Below are positions 55,119-61,713 of a DNA stretch of 64,000 nt, one piece after another. A program made the position numbers and the translations under genes. Under the pieces are notes generated by a model, which was not told the origin of the DNA, did no database searches, and saw only the letters and a list, made by a program, of their open reading frames with translations. Source of the DNA: Chloroflexi bacterium OHK40 (GTDB lineage Bacteria > Chloroflexota > Chloroflexia > Chloroflexales > Chloroflexaceae); the NCBI GenBank assembly GCA_004367505.1, contig SFCB01000266.1, positions 1 through 64,000 on the forward strand, in the 5' to 3' direction. Position 1 is the stretch's first letter. Every line of letters begins with the position of its first letter.

Positions 55119-56304
55119 CCAGGAGCCGATCGAGATCACGGACCCTCAGGAGGACCGCTACGCGACGCTGCGCGCCATCCCCTGGTGGGACCAGGCCCGC
55201 GTGCAGGCCGCCCGGGTAGTGGTGGTGGGCGCCGGTGCCCTGGGCAACGAGGTGTTAAAGAACCTCGCCCTGCTCGGCGTGGGCACCCTGGTGATCATCG
55301 ACATGGACCGGGTAGAGGCGGCGAACCTCACCCGCTCGCTGCTCTTTCGCGCCGGGGATGCCGGGCGCTCCAAAGCCGAGGCGGCAGCGGCCGGCGTGCG
55401 GGCCATCAACCCCGAGGTGAGCGCCATCTCGCTCCACGCCGATGTCACCCGCGAGGTGGGGCTGGGCCTCTTCCGCCGCGCAGACGTGGTGATTGGTTGC
55501 CTGGACAACCGGGCCGCCCGCCTGGCCGTCAACAGCGCCTGCTGGCAGGTAGGCCGCCCCTGGGTGGACGGCGGCCTGGGCGTACTCGACGGCATGGTGC
55601 GGGCCTTTACGCCGCCCGAGGGCGCCTGCTACGAGTGTACGCTTACCAGCACTGACTACGCCCTGCTCAACCTGCGCTACTCCTGCCCGCCGGGCTTTCG
55701 CCTGGTGGCTGGCCGCGAGCCCACCACGCCCATGGCCGCCGCGATCATCGGCGCCATGCAGGTGCAGGAGGCCGTCAGGCTCATCCATGGCCAGACTGTC
55801 CGTGGTGGCCGGAGCGTGTACTACAGCGCCAGTGGCCCTCGCCTCACCCCGGTGGAGCACCGGCGCCGGGCCGACTGCACGGCCCACCACCGCTACGAGC
55901 CGATCGTCGAGTTGCCGCTCCACGTCGAGAGGCTCACCCTGGGCCAACTCTTCGCCGCCGCCCACGCTCACACCGGCGGACCCGCCGTGCTCTACCTCCA
56001 GCGTCCGATCGTTACCTTCCTTAGCTGCCCCGACTGCGGGCAGCACGAGCTGGCGGCGCGGCCCTACGACACCGTCGTGCCCGATTTCGTGCCGTGCCCG
56101 CAGTGCGGGGCGTTGCGCCGCTTCGATGTGACTGGTACACTGCATAACGATCCGGATCTTGCGGCAATTCCGATCGCCCAGCTCGGTATTCCCCCACTTG
56201 AGATCCTGTCGTTTCGCACCGTGGAGGGCTGGCGCTACCTGGAGTTGAGCGCCGACGCCGACGCCATGTTCGCCCACAGAGAGGAGGATGGCGCGCGATG
56301 CTAA
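55108..56304 (+). CDS. ThiF/E1-like ubiquitin-activating enzyme homologue
   Basis: 398 residues. The Rossmann ATP site is VVVVGAGALGNEVLKNLALL (G41-A-G-A-L-G46), with IIDMDRVEAANLTRSLLF (acidic D65/D67 and N73-x2-R76) and GCLDNRAARLAVN as in E1/MoeB/ThiF. Candidates for the thioester Cys are C174, C177 (GACYECTLTSTDY) and C193. A zinc ribbon is likely from C307, C310, C330 and C333. The C-terminal ~60 residues may be a beta-grasp or UFD-like domain that binds the E2. It should adenylate the C-terminus of a UBL and pass it to the next gene's product. Starts inside the previous gene and its end overlaps the E2 start. Confidence 0.92.
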   Translation: MAANQEPIEITDPQEDRYATLRAIPWWDQARVQAARVVVVGAGALGNEVLKNLALLGVGTLVIIDMDRVEAANLTRSLLFRAGDAGRSKAEAAAAGVRAINPEVSAISLHADVTREVGLGLFRRADVVIGCLDNRAARLAVNSACWQVGRPWVDGGLGVLDGMVRAFTPPEGACYECTLTSTDYALLNLRYSCPPGFRLVAGREPTTPMAAAIIGAMQVQEAVRLIHGQTVRGGRSVYYSASGPRLTPVEHRRRADCTAHHRYEPIVELPLHVERLTLGQLFAAAHAHTGGPAVLYLQRPIVTFLSCPDCGQHELAARPYDTVVPDFVPCPQCGALRRFDVTGTLHNDPDLAAIPIAQLGIPPLEILSFRTVEGWRYLELSADADAMFAHREEDGARC

Positions 56305-56993
56305 CGCCCCGCGAGAAGCGCCTGCTCTACGAATTTCAGCAGGTGCGCACCCTGCAGACGCCCTACAGCCTGTTCGAGATCATCTGCGGTCGGCTTACTC
56401 CTGCCGAGAGCACCGAGTTCCTCAAGGCGGGCATGTCGCCTGAGGTGATTGCCGATGGCCTGAAGAGCGAGTTTCTGCTGCCCGCCGAATTCGAGCGGCG
56501 CTACCCTGGCCTGCCGCCTGAGAAGTATGGCGTGCGCTATCGCTGCACGGGTATGGGGGATAAGAGCACCGAGAGCTCCGAGCACATGATGGAGGTGGTC
56601 TTCAGCCTCAAGTACCCCAGTGAGGCGCCGATCTTCGTCTGGCTCACCCCGATCTGGCACCCCAACTTCCGCCGGCCCTACATTTGCGTGCAGGGCCGCC
56701 CTTTCGCGGTAGGCCTCACGCTAGCCCAGATTATTCTCGAGGTGGGCCGCATGGTGCAGTACCAGAACTATAACCTGGCCGACCCGCTGAACTGGGAGGC
56801 GGCCGAGTGGGTGCGCACCAACCCTCGCCCCTTCCCGGTAGACAACCGCGATCTACGCGACTGGCGCAACATCGTTGGGCCCCGGCGGGTTTCGGCACCC
56901 GCTGACGGTGCTCTGGTGGAGCTCGTGGGAGAGGGCGGCACGGGCACCATGGAGGGCGGCGCGCTACTGGAGCTTTTACCGGAGGAGCCGTGA
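56298..56993 (+). CDS. E2-like (UBC-fold) conjugating enzyme
   Basis: 231 residues. From about 80 to 180 the UBC pattern is plain: FSLKYPSEAPIFVWLTPIWH, H121-P-N123, then the probable catalytic C130 in PYICVQG, GLTLAQIILEVGRMV, and YNLADPLNWEAAEW, which equals the PNPxDPLNxEAA of E2 enzymes. The N-terminal ~75 residues, with a helical bundle of charged residues, replace the usual short E2 helix and may recognise the E1 or target. The C-terminal ~45 residues are Pro/Gly/Glu-rich and disordered. A GAGGAGG lies just upstream inside the E1 gene. Confidence 0.9.
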   Translation: MLTPREKRLLYEFQQVRTLQTPYSLFEIICGRLTPAESTEFLKAGMSPEVIADGLKSEFLLPAEFERRYPGLPPEKYGVRYRCTGMGDKSTESSEHMMEVVFSLKYPSEAPIFVWLTPIWHPNFRRPYICVQGRPFAVGLTLAQIILEVGRMVQYQNYNLADPLNWEAAEWVRTNPRPFPVDNRDLRDWRNIVGPRRVSAPADGALVELVGEGGTGTMEGGALLELLPEEP

Positions 56994-57955
56994 GACAGCT
57001 CGACCAGGTGATCCACGTAGCCCAGCGCAAGGGCTGGCAGGCCCGCCGCGCGGCGGGGTCCTGGCTGCTGCGCCGTAGCGATCTGAGCGGCCCCGTGGAG
57101 CTGAGCCTCTCGACGCACTGGCTTGCCCTGCGCTACCAGTTGCTCAGCGGCGCCAGCCCCTGGCCGGGCCGGCAACTACCTTCCAGCGAGCAGGTAAGCC
57201 TCTACCGGGCCGTGCTGCTGCGCAACGAGCGCATGTACATGGCCAAGATCTGCCTGGACCTCCACGGCTACCCGGCTCTCTGTGTGGAAGTGCCGGCTGC
57301 CGGTCTGGCTCCCCTGTTGATCACCCGCGCCCTGGAGGCCATCCCCCGTTACAAGCTGCGTCTGCCTGCCTCCTGGAAGCCCGCCACCGACGACAGCGAG
57401 CTGGTGGCTATGGCCCCCGAGCACCCCACCCGGCTCTATGCGCCCGACCATAGCACCGCCGGGCTACCCGAGCACCTGCTCTACGACTATGTGCGCATGG
57501 TCGAGCCCTACGGCTGGGCGGTACGCACGACGCCCAGGGAGCCCTATTGGCACTTCGGCTACAAGAACCGCCTGCGGCTCTACGAGGCCTATGCGGTGAT
57601 TACGCGCGCGTGGTGTAGCTTCCGGGTGCCGGTGTTGCTTGAGCCGCGGGCCTCGGTGCTGGGCGCGCCCACGGCCGCCGCCGCTGCCTGCCTGGAGTAT
57701 CTGCTCCGCCTCAGCGACACCTGGCACGTCGCCAAGCCAGGCGTGGACGAGCACGGCCAGGTGCTGCTGCTGCTGGAGGTGCCCACCGAGGCCCTCACCC
57801 CCGAGCTCTTTCGCGCCGTCACCCGCACCATTGGCACCTATCTGGATCGCTACGGCCAGGAGATTCAGATCATGGCCACCCTCGATCAGGATCAGCCCCT
57901 GGCCGAGGCGCTCCTCCGTGCCCGCGCTACGCCTCCCGTTGCTGCCGCCATCTGA
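56990..57955 (+). CDS. Unknown protein, two YbjN/CesT-like domains
   Basis: 321 residues, GTG start overlapping the E2 stop. Two similar halves are visible. The first (about 1-115) has LDQVIHVAQRKGWQARR, then LSLSTHWLALRYQLLSG, LLRNERMYMAKICLDLHGYP and ITRALEAIPRYKL; the second (about 200-310) has AACLEYLLRLSDTWHVA, QVLLLLEVPTEALTPELF and TIGTYLDRYGQEIQIM. This alternation of strands and a long helix resembles the YbjN / type III secretion chaperone fold. I infer a chaperone or adaptor binding UBLs or substrates. No catalytic residues were found. Confidence 0.75.
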   Translation: MRQLDQVIHVAQRKGWQARRAAGSWLLRRSDLSGPVELSLSTHWLALRYQLLSGASPWPGRQLPSSEQVSLYRAVLLRNERMYMAKICLDLHGYPALCVEVPAAGLAPLLITRALEAIPRYKLRLPASWKPATDDSELVAMAPEHPTRLYAPDHSTAGLPEHLLYDYVRMVEPYGWAVRTTPREPYWHFGYKNRLRLYEAYAVITRAWCSFRVPVLLEPRASVLGAPTAAAAACLEYLLRLSDTWHVAKPGVDEHGQVLLLLEVPTEALTPELFRAVTRTIGTYLDRYGQEIQIMATLDQDQPLAEALLRARATPPVAAAI

Positions 57956-57972
57956 GATCTGGGGATGGTTGT

Positions 57973-59688
57973 ATGCCTTTTCAGGTGATGATTGAGGACC
58001 ACACCGGCAATATCAGCCACGCGGCCAAGATGGTAGAGAACGTGCCGATTGCGCGGCTTCTGCCCGCGATCGTCAGCGCCCTCGGTCTGCCGATTATCGA
58101 CTCAACTGGCCGCTCGATGGCCTACAGTATCCGGCATCACGACCGCGAGCTTCAGGATGACGACACCCTCGAGACCGCCGGGGTGGCCCAGGGCGATACG
58201 CTCACGATTGTACCTGCAATGTTCGCCGGAGGTGGCTGGCAAGTTCCCTTCCCGAGCATCGGAGATGTCGGCCTGAACAACTCATCGCCGCGCAATCCGT
58301 GGGACCCTATCACGATGCTCCAGCGAATCCTTGAATCGCAGGCGCTCTCATCGACAGTCCGAGACGAGATTGATCGCTTGCTTGACGTTATTTCGCGTGA
58401 GTACTCCCAGTTTCAGCAACGGTATTCTCACGATAGTCAGTCTGCAACGCCAGATAATACTCCTCATGTGGATGTGCCGCGTGGCCAGCAAGATGATACG
58501 CACTCAACGCAAGGCATCCAGGCGGAAGAAAATCCGGCTCCACAGTCGTTTCCGTACCGGCCGCTTGATCACGCGCTGTTGATGATTACCCATCTTGCGC
58601 CGACCACCCTCAATGTCCACGTGCCAGGCGTGATGCTCCCACCCCAGGGTACGACCTGGCGTCCGCAGCCGGAGGAATGGTCGGCCGAATTGGCCTCGCT
58701 CGCCGTGATGATAGAGCAAGAGCAGGCGATGGCCGAAGATGAACGGCGCGCAAAGCGTCGTCGCTGGCGAACAAAAACGAAAATCCTGGGAAAGCGCTTG
58801 TTCAGAGACCTGCAAGCAACACCCTTTGAAACAGCGCTCCAGAATATTCTTTCCGCGCAGCGGATCGTTGACCGCCGCCATGCGCCAGTCTGCTTTCGAG
58901 CTCCGCGCGAGTTTCTGGCCATCCCCTACGAGCTATTGCACGATCAGACCGGCTATCTCGCTCTCAGGTTGCCGCTCTACCACCAGGTAACCGATTTCGC
59001 TCCATCACCAACGCAGTCATTCGCCCGGCTCGTACGCCAACTTCAGCGCGAAGGTACCCCCTTGCATATGCTTCTTCTAGATGATGACCATCATGAGAGC
59101 ATCGGCAATACTGCTCGCGTAGAGGAAACCATCCGCCACAATAGTGCCATTCGTGTCGAGATTGTCCGGGCGAGCGGACTGGATTGTATTTCCGCACTGC
59201 GAGATCGCGCGCTCTACCACCTCGTCCACTTCGAAGGACAGGCCATCCACGATGCAGAGCTCCCCGACGACAGCCACTTTGATCTCGGCAGTGAGGCGCG
59301 GATCAGCGCAGCCCAGCTTGCGCAGTGGCTCGAGCACAAAGGAACCAGTCTCCTTTATATCAATGGCTGGACTGGTGCGGATATCGGTCGTAGTGACACT
59401 CTGATCGCCAATCAGTACTACAGCCTGATCGACGCAGCCCTCTCCGCCGGGGTGGCCCACGTGGTAGGCTTCCGCTGGCCGCCGCCGGTGGCCGGGCGTG
59501 CCATACTCACGGCTGCCTTCTACCAGCACCTCTTCGCCGATCCTTTTGCCCCGGAGGTAGCGTTGTACGAGGCCCGCCGCGTGGTAGCCCAGGAGCCACT
59601 GGGCGATCTTACCTGGATGAGCTCGCTCCTGGTAAGCCAGCACTCCTACCTGACCGCAACGAGCGACATTGATTGGCAGCTCTTCTGA
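57973..59688 (+). CDS. YukD-like UBL fused to a catalytically degenerate CHAT domain
   Basis: 571 residues. The N-terminal 80 residues form a beta-grasp UBL (VMIEDHTGN, ARLLPAIVSALGLP, LQDDDTLETAGVAQGD, TLTIVP) followed by AGGG (85-88), a possible processing site. A low-complexity polar linker (about 90-215) precedes a CHAT (caspase-like) domain. There the catalytic His region is HFEGQA (H419, Gln at 423) and the expected Cys position is W466 (YINGW), against HFAGHG and YLSAC in the SIR2-CHAT protein. So the protease is probably dead. Bases 58210-59300 are clearly less GC-rich and use rarer codons than both flanks, suggesting recent domain exchange. Confidence 0.88.
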   Translation: MPFQVMIEDHTGNISHAAKMVENVPIARLLPAIVSALGLPIIDSTGRSMAYSIRHHDRELQDDDTLETAGVAQGDTLTIVPAMFAGGGWQVPFPSIGDVGLNNSSPRNPWDPITMLQRILESQALSSTVRDEIDRLLDVISREYSQFQQRYSHDSQSATPDNTPHVDVPRGQQDDTHSTQGIQAEENPAPQSFPYRPLDHALLMITHLAPTTLNVHVPGVMLPPQGTTWRPQPEEWSAELASLAVMIEQEQAMAEDERRAKRRRWRTKTKILGKRLFRDLQATPFETALQNILSAQRIVDRRHAPVCFRAPREFLAIPYELLHDQTGYLALRLPLYHQVTDFAPSPTQSFARLVRQLQREGTPLHMLLLDDDHHESIGNTARVEETIRHNSAIRVEIVRASGLDCISALRDRALYHLVHFEGQAIHDAELPDDSHFDLGSEARISAAQLAQWLEHKGTSLLYINGWTGADIGRSDTLIANQYYSLIDAALSAGVAHVVGFRWPPPVAGRAILTAAFYQHLFADPFAPEVALYEARRVVAQEPLGDLTWMSSLLVSQHSYLTATSDIDWQLF

Positions 59689-59725
59689 CCGGCGAACCGC
59701 CAAGCACCCGCGAAGGAGGATGTTG

Positions 59726-60523
59726 ATGGCCATCCAGGTGACGATCGAGGACCACACCGGCAATACGAGCCGCGCGGCCAAGATGGTAGAGAACGCGCCG
59801 ATCGCGCGGCTGCTCCCGGCGGTGATCAGCGCCCTTGGCCTGCCGATTATCGACTCGGCTGGCCGCCCGATGGTCTATCACCTCAGCCATAACGATCGCC
59901 AACTCCAGGACGACGAGACGCTTGAGGCCGCCGGGGTGGCTCAGGGTGACACCCTGACGATCGTACCGGTGATGACGGCGGGCGCTCTGGCCGCCGCCCA
60001 GGAGCTAGTGGAGCTCGGCGAGGTGCTGCGCGCCCACCGCCCCGTCCCCGGGCTCCCCCGTGGCGTCCGACCCAGTTCCACCGGTCTCCAGGTGCAGATC
60101 GCGCCCGATGCGATGGCCCGCGTCTGGGCTCAGGCCCACGCCGAGCCCGGACGTGAGGTGGGTGGCCTGCTCGTCGGTACGGTCTACGAGGAGCCGGGCC
60201 AGTTCTTCGTGGCCGTCGAGGAGGCCCTGGAGGCCAACCATACCGCCGCCAGCCCTGGTTCGCTCACCTTTACCCTGGCTACCTGGCTAGACCTGCTGCC
60301 CCGCCGGCGCCGCCGCGCCGAGGCCGCTGTGCTCGGCTGGTACCACTCCCACCCCGGCCACGGCATCTTTCTCTCCAGGAGCGACATGCACATCCAGCGC
60401 AACTTCTTCCACAGCGCGCCATGGTACATCGCCCTGGTGGTGGATCCGGCAAGCGAGCGCTGGGGCGTGTTCGGCTGGTCGGGCGATGAGGTGGTGCGCT
60501 GCGCCGATTCGCGCGTTCAGTGA
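59726..60523 (+). CDS. YukD-like UBL fused to a JAB/JAMM isopeptidase
   Basis: 265 residues. UBL domain 1-80, nearly identical to that of the preceding gene. After a linker comes a JAB domain (about 120-262) with intact JAMM zinc site: E144 in REVGGLLVG, H207-S-H209-P, S217 and D220 in IFLSRSDMHIQ. It should be an active deubiquitinase-like enzyme, able to cut UBL precursors or isopeptide conjugates. The ATG at 59726 has AAGGAGG eight bases upstream. The fusion might self-process at VMTAGALAA to free the UBL; this is inference. Confidence 0.92.
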   Translation: MAIQVTIEDHTGNTSRAAKMVENAPIARLLPAVISALGLPIIDSAGRPMVYHLSHNDRQLQDDETLEAAGVAQGDTLTIVPVMTAGALAAAQELVELGEVLRAHRPVPGLPRGVRPSSTGLQVQIAPDAMARVWAQAHAEPGREVGGLLVGTVYEEPGQFFVAVEEALEANHTAASPGSLTFTLATWLDLLPRRRRRAEAAVLGWYHSHPGHGIFLSRSDMHIQRNFFHSAPWYIALVVDPASERWGVFGWSGDEVVRCADSRVQ

Positions 60524-60545
60524 TCTCCGCCAACAGGAGCCGGCT

Positions 60546-61712
60546 ATGAAGTATCTTCGGGTGGCGATCAGTGATGAACGGCAGAGCCCGCTCTATCAGC
60601 GCGATTTCACGGTGCGCGAGCTGCTCGAGCCTCTGGTGCGCCGCCTGATCGAGCAACTGGTGGACCAGAACCTGGTTTTTCAGGGCGAGCATATCGGCTG
60701 TGTGATGATCCCCCGCTACGGCGACCTCATGCGCAAGAACCCCACTGTGGTGATGGACCCTGAGCGCGCCCGCTCCTACGAGTCCTCCTTTAGCCTCAGC
60801 TTCGAGGAGCCTGTGCAGCCCGACACGCCGCTCAAGTACCTAACCTGCGAGTTGCGTGTGCGCGAGCGGGGTGTGATCTACCGCGCCGACTTCGCCCTCA
60901 ACGACCTGCGGGGCTTCTGGTCCGGCCTGGAGCTTGGCCTCGTGCAGCTGAGCGTGCTCCAGAGAGGCCAGACCTACCGCCGGCGCCTGTACGCCCGCGA
61001 CGATGAGCAGGCTCGCATTGGCGTGGACGATGTATTCGCCTGGAGACAGGATGACACGCCCCTGGTAGAGATCATGTCCGACACGCCGGTCGCCCCTGTG
61101 CTTGCCCGCCGCTCCCTCGGCGACTTCCCGGTGGAGGAGCGGGTGACGCTGGAGTTGCTGGGCGATGGTGCCGCTGATCCCGAGGCATGGCAGGCTCGGG
61201 GCGGTGTCGAGGTGCTGATCACCCGCCCGACGCTCGAAGCAGTGCGTGCGGTGGCCCGCAGCGGTGCCACCGTGGAGGAGGGTGGCGTGTTGGTAGGCCA
61301 TGTCTACGAGCGTGACAACGCCAGTGGCTACCTCGTGGAGATCACCGACCATATCAAGTCCGAAGGCACCTTCGCGAGCGTTACCGAGCTACGCTACACC
61401 TTCGAATCCTGGCAGAAGCAGACCGCCGTGCTCAAGGAGCGCTTCCCCGGCAAGCGCATCGTGGGCTGGTACCATACCCACCTGGTGCGGATGGGCGTGC
61501 TGCATATCGAGGGCTCCCAGGGCACGCTCTTTGATACTGGGCTCTTTTTTTCACGGGACGACCACTTTATGCATCGCCAGTTTTTCCGCGAGAAGTGGTA
61601 CGTGGCCCTGGTGCTGGATACCGAGGCCACCGCCGCGTTCTTCTGCTGGTCGGGCGACGAGATTGTGCCCAACCCCAGCTATGTGATCACGAGCCAGGAA
61701 GGAGCGGCATAG
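60546..61712 (+). CDS. JAB/JAMM-domain protein with unknown N-terminal domain
   Basis: 388 residues. The C-terminal JAB domain (about 215-380) keeps E245 in EEGGVLVG, H310-T-H312, S336 and D339 in FFSRDDHFM; the loop between HxH and SxxD is about 23 residues instead of 7, so the active site is extended. The N-terminal ~205 residues include two beta-rich stretches and are unassigned; they may bind the UBL or E2. Start 23 bases after the previous stop, with GGAGCC upstream. Confidence 0.87.
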   Translation: MKYLRVAISDERQSPLYQRDFTVRELLEPLVRRLIEQLVDQNLVFQGEHIGCVMIPRYGDLMRKNPTVVMDPERARSYESSFSLSFEEPVQPDTPLKYLTCELRVRERGVIYRADFALNDLRGFWSGLELGLVQLSVLQRGQTYRRRLYARDDEQARIGVDDVFAWRQDDTPLVEIMSDTPVAPVLARRSLGDFPVEERVTLELLGDGAADPEAWQARGGVEVLITRPTLEAVRAVARSGATVEEGGVLVGHVYERDNASGYLVEITDHIKSEGTFASVTELRYTFESWQKQTAVLKERFPGKRIVGWYHTHLVRMGVLHIEGSQGTLFDTGLFFSRDDHFMHRQFFREKWYVALVLDTEATAAFFCWSGDEIVPNPSYVITSQEGAA

Positions 61713-61713
61713 G

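Noticed and set aside
57973-58230. The UBL domain as an ESX/type VII secretion YukD component
   Set aside because: No WXG100, EccC or other type VII genes are present; E1, E2 and JAB neighbours fit conjugation better.
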